A stretch of DNA of 64,000 bases from Acinetobacter lwoffii (GTDB lineage Bacteria; Pseudomonadota; Gammaproteobacteria; Pseudomonadales; Moraxellaceae): positions 124,001 through 188,000 of the forward strand of contig NZ_JAMXXN010000003.1 of the NCBI RefSeq assembly GCF_024129435.1, written 5' to 3'. A program made the translations under genes and the position numbers. The notes under the pieces were generated by a model. That model worked only from the letters and a program-made list of their open reading frames with translations. It was not told the DNA's origin and made no database searches. Of the stretch, positions 46,955 through 56,587 are shown piece after piece. Position 1 is the stretch's first letter; each line of letters opens with the position of its first letter.

Positions 46955-49237
46955 ATGCAAAATGATGATCAAAACAGATCAGGATTAGGTCTGTTGCGTT
47001 ATATATGGACAGAGTGGATCTCGACCTTCGTCGTGTTGGTTTTACTTTTGCTCACTTTAATTATTGGCACCGGGGAAATGATTCATGGCCAGTTGCTGCG
47101 TATGGGCGAGCGTATTTACGGCGATCCAGCAACCGGAATGCAATATTCATTTTTAAGGGCTGAACCGACGCGTCCACAATGTGAACGCAATATCAATGTC
47201 GATCAGCGTGTTCAGCAGCAGATGAAAGCCGATGCAGCCGATGAATACGCCGATTTCTTCGGAGTGCGTTCGGAAGCGGATGTCCGTACTGCGGTATTAC
47301 AGGCACAACAGGTTTGTGAAGAATCCTACCTGTTCTATGATAAAGCCATTCAACATGTACAAGCTCATCCAAGTATTCGGGCTTATCGGACCTTTGAAAC
47401 CTCTTTCTTTGGAATCTTCAAGTTTGGTACGGAAAACCGGGCTTTGCTTCTGGTGATTATGGTGGTTTTTGCTGCGATCAGTGCCACCCTAAAAACCCAT
47501 CATATTGGCTTACGTAGTCCGAGCACGCGTATCGACTTTAAAGTTTATTCGGTCGCCATGCTGGTCGCTAATGCTTTCCTGGCATTTTCATCCTATAGCC
47601 AATATCAGTCCGTATTGAACTCGGGCGTGCCGATGGGGGAAATGAAGTACATCTACTGGCTGTGGATGATTCTGTTCAGCACACTCACCTTGATTAGCCT
47701 GTATCAGGTGATCAAACAGCCAAAACCAACGCGTGAGGGCGGCAGTTTTGGTCTGGCCTTTTTGAGTGTACCGCTATATGCCTATATGGCCATTACCACC
47801 GGAATAAATTTCACCTTCTTTATGGACTATCCAATGGGACAGGGGATTTACCTCGGTCAATTGGTGGAGTTTTCTAGTATCTTCCTGAATCTGGCCTTGT
47901 TTATCTGGGCCGGTATGTTGCTGAAACAGACCCGTGTCGTGGACATGTTCCTGAATATTCTGCGTCCATGGAATCTGGCCCCTGAAACCCTGACCTGGTT
48001 AATCTTGCTGGCAGCTGCATTACCGACCGCCTATACCGGGGCTTCAGGAATTTTCGTAATTGCCGCAGGTGCGATTATTTACAAGGAAGTCTGGAATGCG
48101 GGTGGACGCCGTCAGTTTGCACTGGCCGCCACTGCAATGTCCGGTTCACTGGGCGTAGTCTTACGTCCTTGCTTGCTGATTGTCGTGGTGGCATCACTGA
48201 ATAAAGAAGTCACCACCGACTTGCTCTATCACTACGGGATTTATGTCTTCCTGCTTAGTTCGACTTTATTCCTGGTAATTTCCCTGTTCTTTGCAGAAAA
48301 CAAATTCCGCATTGCCGCACCAACTATAGCTGCTCCTCAATCCGGTCGTGCCTTTATTGCGATTATTCCATATATCGTGATTTTCATTCTGATCTGGTTA
48401 TTCTATAAATATGCCTTGTCGACTGACCTGAATGAATTTACCGCACCGGTGATGATGCCAGTCATTCTGCTGATGATTGTCTTGTTCGACAAGTTGCGTC
48501 ATGAACCTGCGCCGTTGCCGGCAGTGGGGCATTGGGATGAAACTTTGACCGCAACTTTAAACTCAAGATCGACACCTGAACTGGCGACAGCCGGTGCCGT
48601 GACCAATGCAGAATATCGTGAAGCTGAACATAGCGAACAACCAGGCAAAGAACTGGTGGTTGATCATGCTGTGCAGCGTTCAAAAGCGACTGAAATTTTA
48701 CGTAAGGTCGGTTTCTGGAAGTCCATGCATATTTCGACCAGTGAGACCGTGGGGCATATTGGTGCCTTGGTCATCCTGATGGCACTGTCGGTGAGTGTGG
48801 GTGGCTTGCTGGAACGTATAGAAATTATGGAAGCCTTCCCGACCGATATCAGCAGTACCATTCTGGTGATTTCCCTGATTGTCGGCTTGATGATTTTTGT
48901 CGGGATGATCATGGATCCATTTGGCGCGGTCATTCTGATTTCCGCGACCGTTGCTCCAGTGGCCTATCAATATGGCATTCATCCGGTACATTTCTGGATG
49001 ATTACCCTGATTGGTTTTGAGCTGGGTTATGTGACGCCACCGGTTGCGCTGAATCATCTGCTGGCCAGACAGTCGATTGGCGATGCTGAGGTGGCTGAAG
49101 CTGATGCGGAAGTTCGCCATCTGTCTTTCTACTACCGTTATGAACGCTGGATTTTGCCGATGATAGTATTGCTGCCTGCGATGCTGATCATTGCCTATGT
49201 GCCTTATATGTTTAAGCTGTTCGGCTGGTATCAATAA
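46955..49237 (+). CDS. TRAP-type transporter large permease with extended N-terminus
   Basis: A 760-residue inner-membrane protein with many helices. The C-terminal part has DctM-like segments: GHIGALVILMALSVSVGG, then FVGMIMDPFGAVILISATVAP and GYVTPPVALNHLL. The N-terminal 300 residues hold a long periplasmic loop (about residues 35-155) with several cysteines and more helices, possibly the fused small (DctQ-like) subunit. TRAP transporters use a substrate-binding protein (DctP/TAXI) and a sodium or proton gradient for uptake, but no binding-protein gene is near. The substrate is unknown. Confidence 0.75.
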   Translation: MQNDDQNRSGLGLLRYIWTEWISTFVVLVLLLLTLIIGTGEMIHGQLLRMGERIYGDPATGMQYSFLRAEPTRPQCERNINVDQRVQQQMKADAADEYADFFGVRSEADVRTAVLQAQQVCEESYLFYDKAIQHVQAHPSIRAYRTFETSFFGIFKFGTENRALLLVIMVVFAAISATLKTHHIGLRSPSTRIDFKVYSVAMLVANAFLAFSSYSQYQSVLNSGVPMGEMKYIYWLWMILFSTLTLISLYQVIKQPKPTREGGSFGLAFLSVPLYAYMAITTGINFTFFMDYPMGQGIYLGQLVEFSSIFLNLALFIWAGMLLKQTRVVDMFLNILRPWNLAPETLTWLILLAAALPTAYTGASGIFVIAAGAIIYKEVWNAGGRRQFALAATAMSGSLGVVLRPCLLIVVVASLNKEVTTDLLYHYGIYVFLLSSTLFLVISLFFAENKFRIAAPTIAAPQSGRAFIAIIPYIVIFILIWLFYKYALSTDLNEFTAPVMMPVILLMIVLFDKLRHEPAPLPAVGHWDETLTATLNSRSTPELATAGAVTNAEYREAEHSEQPGKELVVDHAVQRSKATEILRKVGFWKSMHISTSETVGHIGALVILMALSVSVGGLLERIEIMEAFPTDISSTILVISLIVGLMIFVGMIMDPFGAVILISATVAPVAYQYGIHPVHFWMITLIGFELGYVTPPVALNHLLARQSIGDAEVAEADAEVRHLSFYYRYERWILPMIVLLPAMLIIAYVPYMFKLFGWYQ

Positions 49238-49247
49238 AAGAAAAGCA

Positions 49248-49276
49248 ATAAAAAAGCACTTTCGGGTGCTTTTTTA
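49248..49276 (+). terminator. Rho-independent terminator after the TRAP permease gene
   Basis: AATAAAAAAGCAC and GTGCTTTTTTATT pair around TTTCGG-like loop bases. Confidence 0.8.
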
Positions 49277-49299
49277 TTTATTTGATTTAAATTCGTTAA

Positions 49300-50181
49300 T
49301 CAAATTTTGGATGAATTCAGGCGCTTTTGTAGAATCGGGCTACACAATAGAATCGCACAGAAAATCAGCCCCAGCCCAATCACGCTATAGAGGTCCGGAA
49401 CTTCCTGCCAGAACAGAAAGCCCCACATGCCGGCAAAGAAAATCGCCACATAGTTGACCGGTCCAATCTGTCCTGCCGGAGCCAGCTTGTAGGCATTTGA
49501 CATAAACAGTTGGCTGAAATTGGCCAGGATGCCGGCAGTAATCAGATAGCTGAGTTCTGTCAGGGTATAAGGTCGCCATAGCCAGAACATCGGAATCACT
49601 GAAATCAGGGTGCCAATAAAGCAGAAATAAAATACGATTTTTTCCGGAGACTCGGTTTTAGTCAGTGCCCGAACCGTGACAAACGCCATCGCCGCCAGAA
49701 AGCTGGCACTCAAACCAATGACTGACATCAGGTTAATTAAACCCGAATCTGGTTTGGCGACACAGAGTACCCCGATGAAACCAATCAGAGCCGCGACTAA
49801 CATGCTTGGTGTGATTTTTTCCTTGAGAAATAGCCAGGCAATCAGTGGAATAAAAATCGGGGAAGAGTAGGTAAAGACCATGGCATTGGAGAGTTTTAAA
49901 TGCGCGATGGCATAGAAAAAGCCGTACATGGCAGTCAGGCCGACCACTGCGCGCCAGGTGTGCATCCATAGTTTTTCAGTTTTGAAAAAAACAATGCCTT
50001 TATTGAAAATGAAGGGCAGGAAAATAAACAGCCCAACAAAATTGCGAAAGAAGACCACGGTGGCATTATCAACCGTTGCCGAGGCATAACGGATACACAC
50101 GCCCATGACTGAAAAGAGAAAAGCAGAGCAGGTCAGTAACAGAATGGCTTTAAGCAGATGCGGAGCGGCTGGGGCAGACAT
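49300..50181 (-). CDS. EamA/DMT-family transporter
   Basis: A 293-residue protein with ten predicted membrane helices in two EamA repeats, the drug/metabolite transporter fold. The ATG at 50181 gives MSAPAAPHLLKAILLLT; a TTG further upstream is not needed. It probably exports a small metabolite, but the substrate cannot be inferred. It is the last gene of the minus-strand group prlC, yheV-like, small coiled-coil protein, EamA. Confidence 0.82.
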   Translation of the reverse strand: MSAPAAPHLLKAILLLTCSAFLFSVMGVCIRYASATVDNATVVFFRNFVGLFIFLPFIFNKGIVFFKTEKLWMHTWRAVVGLTAMYGFFYAIAHLKLSNAMVFTYSSPIFIPLIAWLFLKEKITPSMLVAALIGFIGVLCVAKPDSGLINLMSVIGLSASFLAAMAFVTVRALTKTESPEKIVFYFCFIGTLISVIPMFWLWRPYTLTELSYLITAGILANFSQLFMSNAYKLAPAGQIGPVNYVAIFFAGMWGFLFWQEVPDLYSVIGLGLIFCAILLCSPILQKRLNSSKI

Positions 50182-50237
50182 GGAAAACAACTGAGCTAGA
50201 AGATCTGACGATATTCTAGCTGAAATGCTGTCGAGAT

Positions 50238-50672
50238 TTACTGGCGTTGAGCAAGTTGTGCTTCAAGTAACTTAATCTGTTCCTCTTTCAGTTGAATCAA
50301 CTGGTCGGCATCGCTATGCTGCGCATCCAGTGTGGCTTTTTGTTCATTGAGCTGAACTTGGATGTCATCTAATTTAGCCACTTCTTCTTTGGCAAAACTG
50401 GCATTCTCCGGCACCGGTGCATCTAACAGTTGATCTGATACCAGTGCTTTAGCTTCGATCGCCTCAGCTGCTTTGGCTGCAGCCGTATCTTCTTCAGTTT
50501 TCGCCGCAGGTTTTGCTGCCGGAACAGCCGCAATATCTTCCTGATGCATGCGTTCCGCTTCACCGGAAGAGGCATTCAACCACTGATATAGCAATACCAA
50601 TACAACGACAGTAACTAAAGCCCCCATAATCCCCATTAAAAGTTTGGGGTTATTTCTTTGTTCTACTGACAT
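50238..50672 (-). CDS. Small membrane-anchored coiled-coil protein, unknown
   Basis: A 144-residue protein with one membrane helix (about residues 11-31) and a periplasmic or cytoplasmic region. The middle is Ala/Glu/Lys-rich, then a coiled coil (DDIQVQLNEQKATLDAQ and IQLKEEQIKLLEAQLAQ). I do not recognise the family. It lies 17 bases after the YheV-like gene and 56 before the EamA gene, so it is in the same transcript. Codon and base use do not differ from neighbours. Confidence 0.7.
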   Translation of the reverse strand: MSVEQRNNPKLLMGIMGALVTVVVLVLLYQWLNASSGEAERMHQEDIAAVPAAKPAAKTEEDTAAAKAAEAIEAKALVSDQLLDAPVPENASFAKEEVAKLDDIQVQLNEQKATLDAQHSDADQLIQLKEEQIKLLEAQLAQRQ

Positions 50673-50689
50673 AGCTTGAACCTTGATTT

Positions 50690-50908
50690 TTATTTTACTG
50701 AACGAGGTTTAAACTGAATCACGCCAACTTCATCTGGAACAGCTGGTGTTTCTGGTTGATCAACATGCGTGGGACGATTTTCTTCATAACCACATTCAAT
50801 ACATTCGATCCATTCATCTTCACCAGAGGTCAGCATGACGACGCGATCTAACGCCTGACATTTTGGACATTTTGCGCCTGCAATGAAACGACGTTTAATG
50901 GTCATCAT
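50690..50908 (-). CDS. yheV: YheV-family zinc-ribbon protein
   Basis: About 72 residues with two CxxC pairs (KCPKCQ and ECIECGYEE), a small zinc ribbon. The frame opens at a GTG (50914). The ATG at 50908, or 50905, follows AAGGTGAG and gives MMTIKRRFIAGAKCPKC. YheV proteins have no known function. It follows prlC by 31 bases and is probably co-transcribed. Confidence 0.75.
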   Translation of the reverse strand: MMTIKRRFIAGAKCPKCQALDRVVMLTSGEDEWIECIECGYEENRPTHVDQPETPAVPDEVGVIQFKPRSVK

Positions 50909-50939
50909 ACTCACCTTGTGATCAACTTAAAAAGCTAGT

Positions 50940-52979
50940 TTAAGCGTTTTTAGAGGGGTTCGTCCAACCTTGATGACGCAGCAATGCATCTATTTTTGGC
51001 TCGCGTCCGCGGAAATTGATAAATGCGTCAAGTGCTGTGTCTTTTCCGCCAACTGCGAGGATATTTTCCCGAAACTGCTTTCCGGTAGTGATATTAAAAA
51101 TACCTTCATCTTCAAAGCGGTCGAAGGCATCACTGGCCAAAACTTCGGCCCATTTATAGGAATAATATCCCGCTGCATAACCACCGGCAAAAATATGACT
51201 GAAGCTGTGCTGGAAACGGTTATAGTCAGTCGTCGGTAGAACCGCATACTTTTCACGGATCTCATTCAGAATGGCCTGAACCTGCGCTGCATTTAAAGCG
51301 GGATTGGTACGATGAATACTGAGGTCAAACAGGGCAAATTCAAGCTGACGCAGGGTTTGCATGCCAGACTGGAAAAAACGTGCATTGAGTAAGGCTTTCA
51401 GCAACTCTGCCGGCAAGGATTCTTGAGTTTCAATGTGCTCGCTGAGCAGATCCAGACTTTCCTGATCCCAGGCCCAGAATTCCATAAACTGGCTTGGCAG
51501 TTCGACCGCATCCCAAGCCACGCCATGGGTACCTGCTACCGCAATATTGTCCACTTCTGTCAGCATATGATGCAGGCCATGACCAAATTCATGGAACAAG
51601 GTGATGACTTCATCATGGGTCAAGAGTGCAGGGCGATTGCCGACAGGTGGAGTAAAGTTACCGACCATATAGCAAATCGGTTTTTGCAGGCCATCAGTGG
51701 TCTGCATACGGGAACGGAAACCGCTCATCCAGGCACCGCCACGTTTGCCCTGGCGTGCATACAGGTCAAAATAGAAACCGCCAATCACCTGACCCTGATC
51801 TTCCAGTTCAAAATAACGTGCATCCGGATGCCATACAGGCGCTTCACGTTCAATCACCTGAATGCCATACAGACGATTCACAATACTGAACAGACCTTGC
51901 AGGATTTTCGGTGCAGGAAAGTAAGGTTTCAGCGCTTCCTGTGACAGGTTAAATTGCTGCATTTTCAGCTTTTCAGAATAATAGCCGCTGTCCCAAGGTT
52001 GCAGATCACGGATGCCATCTTCAGCAGCAATCGCTTTCAGTTCAGCAATTTCTTGCTCTGCCGGTGCGCGGGCATGTTCTGCCAGTTCATGCAAGAATTC
52101 ATCTACTGCCTCTACACTTGGTGCCATTTTGCTGGCTAAGGACAATTCCGAATAATTATTAAAGCCCAGCAGTTTTGCCATTTCCAGACGCAGACTGAGA
52201 ATTTCTTCGATCAATGCAGTATTGTCAAACTCGCTCTGTTCAGCCTGATCTGACGCACGCGTGGTGTAAGCTTTATAGAGTTCTTCACGCAGAGGACGAT
52301 TTTCTGAATGGGTCATGATCGCCAGATAAGACGGGAAATCCAGCGTAGCCACCGGTTGATCCAGCTCGCGTTGCTGACCATATTGTTTTAACAGCTCAAT
52401 ATTACTTGAAGATAGACCCGCTAACTCATCTTCATTCAGCGGTCTGAAATAAGCTTGAGTCGCATCCAGCACATGGTTGGAGAAGTCGGAAGATAATTGG
52501 GATAGACGCGCAGAAATTTCCGCATAACGTTTTTTCGCTTCACCTTCCAAAGCCACCCCAGACAGTTTGAAATCACGTAAGGCCAGTTTAATGGCGCTTC
52601 GCTGCGCTGCCGGCAGTTCATTATAAATCGACGCATCATAAATATGCTGATAGGTCTGATAGAGCGCCGTATGTTGACCCAGTTGCGTATAGTATTCGCT
52701 AAGACCCGGTAAGAGTGCTTGATAGACATCACGGGTTTCGGCATTGTTCATCACGGCATTTAAATGTGACAGGATGCCCCAAGACTCACTCATATTGTTT
52801 TCAAGTGTGTCGACATGTTCAAGAGTAGCCAGCTGCTCCTGTACTGAAGTAGGTGTTTCGGTAAGTTCATTCAGGAACTTTTGCCCTTCAGCGATACAGC
52901 TTTCAATTTTTTGTTTTAGCTCAGCCAGCGTAATCTGATCAAATTGCGGAACAGGCAAAGTTGCCTTTTCTAAAGTCAT
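50940..52979 (-). CDS. prlC: Oligopeptidase A (M3 metallopeptidase)
   Basis: A 679-residue soluble zinc peptidase that degrades short peptides, including signal-peptide remnants. The zinc motif HEFGH is in LFHEFGHGLHHML. The downstream glutamate region VAWDAVELPSQFMEFW is also intact. Length and layout match PrlC/OpdA. It heads the minus-strand group that continues to the EamA gene. Confidence 0.95.
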   Translation of the reverse strand: MTLEKATLPVPQFDQITLAELKQKIESCIAEGQKFLNELTETPTSVQEQLATLEHVDTLENNMSESWGILSHLNAVMNNAETRDVYQALLPGLSEYYTQLGQHTALYQTYQHIYDASIYNELPAAQRSAIKLALRDFKLSGVALEGEAKKRYAEISARLSQLSSDFSNHVLDATQAYFRPLNEDELAGLSSSNIELLKQYGQQRELDQPVATLDFPSYLAIMTHSENRPLREELYKAYTTRASDQAEQSEFDNTALIEEILSLRLEMAKLLGFNNYSELSLASKMAPSVEAVDEFLHELAEHARAPAEQEIAELKAIAAEDGIRDLQPWDSGYYSEKLKMQQFNLSQEALKPYFPAPKILQGLFSIVNRLYGIQVIEREAPVWHPDARYFELEDQGQVIGGFYFDLYARQGKRGGAWMSGFRSRMQTTDGLQKPICYMVGNFTPPVGNRPALLTHDEVITLFHEFGHGLHHMLTEVDNIAVAGTHGVAWDAVELPSQFMEFWAWDQESLDLLSEHIETQESLPAELLKALLNARFFQSGMQTLRQLEFALFDLSIHRTNPALNAAQVQAILNEIREKYAVLPTTDYNRFQHSFSHIFAGGYAAGYYSYKWAEVLASDAFDRFEDEGIFNITTGKQFRENILAVGGKDTALDAFINFRGREPKIDALLRHQGWTNPSKNA

Positions 52980-53450
52980 GTCGGTCTGCCAAATTAATTT
53001 TCAGTGTTAGTTCTAGAAGTAAGGCTTCTTGATCGAGAAATCAAGCTTGACCGGTGATTTATTCTGAAGCAGGAGGTATCGAGATTTATTCAATCTCGTT
53101 CACAATGATGTCCAAGCTACTTTTACTAATGTTGAGTTATAGTTCAACTGATTGGTGTTGCTCGCTGAAACTCCGAAACAGATAGTTTAAGAATAGGCAG
53201 AATTCCATAGTCTGTTTCAAAGAAATAGGAAATATGTCTTTGCAGATTTTTGAATTTCACTGCTTGAGTGTAGATCAAAATAGGAGGCAGTTTTCCTGTC
53301 AGTTTTGTTTAGAAATAGGGAAGGTACCTGATCAGACTGATCTAAGTTGATGATTCGATGCGGTAAGTATTTTTACTCTAATCGTATTTATTCTGGATAA
53401 GGTTTAAAAGAAAAAAGAGCGCCGTAGCGCTCTTTTTAAACCATCAAAAA
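52980..53450. other. Spacer between prlC and rnr with two inverted repeats
   Basis: About 470 bases with no convincing gene. It holds the rnr terminator (53411-53437), presumably the prlC promoter near its left end, and two perfect inverted repeats: CGAGATT/AATCTCG (53080-53098) and GAAACAGA/TCTGTTTC (53175-53218). A small RNA is possible but no promoter-terminator pair stands out. Confidence 0.5.
53411..53437 (-). terminator. Rho-independent terminator after rnr
   Basis: AAAAAGAGCGC and GCGCTCTTTTT pair around TACGG-like loop bases. On the minus strand the A run becomes the T tract. Confidence 0.8.
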
Positions 53451-55898
53451 TTATTCAGTCTTGGCTCTTGCATTCGACTTTTTCTTTTTGACCTTGGCCT
53501 TTTTCTTTACTTTATCTTTAACCTTTGCTTCAGACTTTCCTGCAGATGGTTTAGCAGACTTTTTACTGTAAGAGCTGGGTTTTCCTTTTCCTTTTTTGCG
53601 TCGTATGGGTTGTTCTCCATCGGCGCTCAAGTTGGATTTAGATTCACGTTCATTATTGCCAAACACTTCTTCTGTCGCTGCTGGACGTGATACTGGTTTT
53701 TTCTCACTCACGCGCGGTGCACGGGCACGAACTGCACGGCCGGCATGACTGAGTTGTTGCACCAGTTCAAAATCGATCTTACGTTCTTCCAGATTGACAC
53801 CGGCAACCTTGATTTTGACTTCATCACCCAGACCAAAGACCTGACCACGGTTCTGGCCGATCAGATTCTGGCTGCTTTGATCAAAGACAAAGAAGTCATC
53901 ACCTAGCTGGCTGACATGCACCATACCATCGACATACAGATCTTTTAACGTGACAAACAGGCCAAATTCTGCCGTTGCACTAATAATGCCGACAAATTCT
54001 TCGCCCAGATGCTGCTGCATATAATGACATTTCAACCAGGTCGTCACCGAGCGCGACGCTTCATCTGCACGACGTTCTGTGGCAGAGAAATGGTCACCAG
54101 CTTCATCTAAAGCACCGCCTGAAAGCGGAGATGGCTTGTTATTTAAATGTGCTTTGATTGCACGATGCAATAACAAATCCGGATAACGGCGAATTGGTGA
54201 AGTGAAATGTGTATAGGCTTCATAAGCCAGACCATAATGGCCTGCATTACTCGCACCATAGTAAGCCTGCATCATGGAGCGTAATAACACGGCATGAATA
54301 CTTGGTGCATCAATCCGTTCTTTGGTCGCTTCAATCACCGCCTGATAATCTTTCTGAGTCGGCTGTTCCGGGAAATTCAAACCCAGCAGCTTGACGAAGT
54401 CACGGACTTTCTGGATACGTGAGAACTCAGGTGGCTCATGCACGCGGTACAACATTGGCATTTCATTTTTCAATGCATATTCTGCGGCTGCCACGTTGGC
54501 CAGCAACATACATTCTTCAATCAGCTTATGCGCATCATTACGGCTACGCGGCAAAATTTCTTTAATTCCGCCCAGTTCGTCGAAGGTCATGTAAGTTTCG
54601 ACGGTTTCAAATTCCATGGCATGGCGTTCAGCACGTAAACCTTTAAGAACTTGATAAAGCTGGAACAGGGTGTTGATCGACTTGCGAACTTCACGGTCTT
54701 CGGTAATCGCCTGGCTGTCGCCTTCCAGATACTGTGCGACCTGATCATAGGTCAAACGTGCCTTGGAATGCATGACAGACGGATAGAACTCAAAACCGGT
54801 GACTCGGCCAGCACGTGACAGTTTTAAATCACAGACCATACATAGGCGGTCAACGTTCGGATTTAACGAACACAGGCCATTCGACAATGCTTCAGGCAGC
54901 ATCGGTAAAACAAAGTGCGGGAAGTAGACTGACGTCCCGCGTTCCTGCGCTTCATCATCCAGCGGTTTGCCTGGACGCACATAATGGCTGACATCGGCAA
55001 TGGCTACGACTACACGATAACCACCGCCGGGACGTTTTTCGGCATAAACGGCATCATCAAAGTCACGTGCATCTTCACCGTCAATAGTAACTAAGGCTAA
55101 ATCACGCAGATCCACACGACATTCATGGTCTTTGGCCGTTGGTTCTTTAAAGCTCTCGGCTTCTTTAACAACTTCTTCCGGGAATTCATAAGGCAAACCA
55201 TATTCTAAAATGGTTTGTGGAATGATGATTTCAGTATCGGCCTTGTCTGCCATGGACTGCACAATATGCCCAGTCGCGAATTCTTCACGGGTCGGATAGG
55301 TATCAATCGCCACACGAATCGAGTCACCCAGATTGACTTGGGCATGTTCAATCAGTTCTTTTTCAAGGGTAATTGGCTGATGTGCATTCGGGTTGGCTGG
55401 CTGGATAAAGTATTCACCATCATACTCTGACACTTTACCAATGATCTGTTTGACACGATGCTGCACAACTTCCGTAATGTAGCCCCAGGCCTTACCTTTA
55501 CGGTCTACCGAAGTCTGACGCACTTTAACGCGGTCACCATTAAAGACCAGGCGCAGTTCACGCTCAGCCAATAATAGGTCGTCCTGGCCGGAAATGTTGG
55601 CAGTTCCCATCCCTCGGGAATTGATATAAACCGTCGCTTCGGATTCAGGTTGCTCGACGGCAATCTGAAACTTGTAGCCGTCTTTCATCAGTTGCCCGTC
55701 ACGCACCATCGCAATTAAACGATGGCTCAGGGCATCAATACTTTTTTGATCTGCAATTTCAAAATGTTCGACCAGGTCTGCATGGGACTGGGCATTGTTC
55801 TTTTCGATGGTTTCTAAAATGAGCGTGCGGCTAGGGATAGGGTTGTCATAACGTTCGGCTTCAGCTTTTGCTTCAGGATCGACCCAGTTTTTCATCAT
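53451..55898 (-). CDS. rnr: Ribonuclease R
   Basis: A processive 3'-5' exoribonuclease that degrades structured RNA, including rRNA and tmRNA-tagged mRNA. The 815-residue protein has the N-terminal winged-helix region, cold-shock domains, the RNB catalytic segment with ARDFDDAVYAE (Asp metal ligands), and an S1 domain near GIISATAEFGLFVTL. The last 90 or so residues are Lys/Arg-rich and low-complexity, which in RNase R helps unwind RNA and binds ribosomes. The tail is followed at once by its terminator. Confidence 0.95.
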   Translation of the reverse strand: MMKNWVDPEAKAEAERYDNPIPSRTLILETIEKNNAQSHADLVEHFEIADQKSIDALSHRLIAMVRDGQLMKDGYKFQIAVEQPESEATVYINSRGMGTANISGQDDLLLAERELRLVFNGDRVKVRQTSVDRKGKAWGYITEVVQHRVKQIIGKVSEYDGEYFIQPANPNAHQPITLEKELIEHAQVNLGDSIRVAIDTYPTREEFATGHIVQSMADKADTEIIIPQTILEYGLPYEFPEEVVKEAESFKEPTAKDHECRVDLRDLALVTIDGEDARDFDDAVYAEKRPGGGYRVVVAIADVSHYVRPGKPLDDEAQERGTSVYFPHFVLPMLPEALSNGLCSLNPNVDRLCMVCDLKLSRAGRVTGFEFYPSVMHSKARLTYDQVAQYLEGDSQAITEDREVRKSINTLFQLYQVLKGLRAERHAMEFETVETYMTFDELGGIKEILPRSRNDAHKLIEECMLLANVAAAEYALKNEMPMLYRVHEPPEFSRIQKVRDFVKLLGLNFPEQPTQKDYQAVIEATKERIDAPSIHAVLLRSMMQAYYGASNAGHYGLAYEAYTHFTSPIRRYPDLLLHRAIKAHLNNKPSPLSGGALDEAGDHFSATERRADEASRSVTTWLKCHYMQQHLGEEFVGIISATAEFGLFVTLKDLYVDGMVHVSQLGDDFFVFDQSSQNLIGQNRGQVFGLGDEVKIKVAGVNLEERKIDFELVQQLSHAGRAVRARAPRVSEKKPVSRPAATEEVFGNNERESKSNLSADGEQPIRRKKGKGKPSSYSKKSAKPSAGKSEAKVKDKVKKKAKVKKKKSNARAKTE

Positions 55899-56119
55899 GT
55901 CTTTAAATTTATCTTAGGAGATAGGTTTAGCATAAAACATGTGTGCGCAGACTGCACGTAAATGATTGCAATAATCCATTTAAGTTTTCAATTTTCTGTT
56001 AATTTTCGATAACTGGAAATTTATGCAGTTTTTTTGCCATCAAAATGCACGAAAAATCGAGGAATTGCTTAAAAAGTATTTAAACGAGCAAAAATATGCA
56101 CTTTTTTTTGATGCTGCGC

Positions 56120-56148
56120 TTGCAGTGCCATGCCGAAATTTGTATTAT
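56120..56148 (+). promoter_or_regulatory. Promoter of the tRNA cluster
   Basis: TTGCAG (56120-56125) and TATTAT (56143-56148) are 17 bases apart, shortly before the tRNA-Ser gene. Confidence 0.65.
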
Positions 56149-56161
56149 GGCCGCACGTTAC

Positions 56162-56251
56162 GGTGAGATGGGTGAGTGGCTGAAACCACGTCCCTGCTAA
56201 GGACGCATACGGGTAACTGTATCGAGGGTTCGAATCCCTCTCTCACCGCCA
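56162..56251 (+). tRNA. tRNA-Ser(GCT)
   Basis: A 90-base gene with acceptor stem GGTGAGA/TCTCACC, discriminator G and an encoded CCA. The anticodon loop CTGCTAA within CGTCC/GGACG carries GCT, reading AGC and AGU. A long variable arm, as in serine tRNAs, is seen between 56205 and 56225. Confidence 0.92.
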
Positions 56252-56267
56252 CGCTTACTTATGTCGC

Positions 56268-56344
56268 GCGCTCATAGCTCAGCTGGATAGAGCACTTGGC
56301 TACGAACTAAGGGGTCGGGAGTTCGAATCTCTCTGAGCGCACCA
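56268..56344 (+). tRNA. tRNA-Arg(ACG), copy 1
   Basis: 77 bases with acceptor stem GCGCTCA/TGAGCGC, discriminator A and encoded CCA. The anticodon loop CTACGAA carries ACG (read as ICG), for CGU, CGC and CGA codons. Identical in sequence to copies 2 and 3. Confidence 0.93.
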
Positions 56345-56392
56345 AGTAAGTTAAGCAAAAAAACGTATTGCCAACCTAGGCACACAAGTTAC

Positions 56393-56469
56393 GCGCTCAT
56401 AGCTCAGCTGGATAGAGCACTTGGCTACGAACTAAGGGGTCGGGAGTTCGAATCTCTCTGAGCGCACCA
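56393..56469 (+). tRNA. tRNA-Arg(ACG), copy 2
   Basis: Exact repeat of the 77-base copy 1, 48 bases downstream. It ends the first tRNA transcript; a terminator follows at 56482. Confidence 0.93.
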
Positions 56470-56481
56470 ACTTGAACAATT

Positions 56482-56505
56482 AACCGCACATGTTGCGGTT
56501 TTTTT
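56482..56505 (+). terminator. Terminator after tRNA-Arg copy 2
   Basis: AACCGCA and TGCGGTT pair around CATGT, with a run of seven or more Ts. Confidence 0.8.
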
Positions 56506-56587
56506 GTGCCTAAAATTTACAGAAACACCAGACATCACGTGCTAAAAATAAGTCTCAGGCGAGTGAATAAAAATAAAGGCAGTCGTG

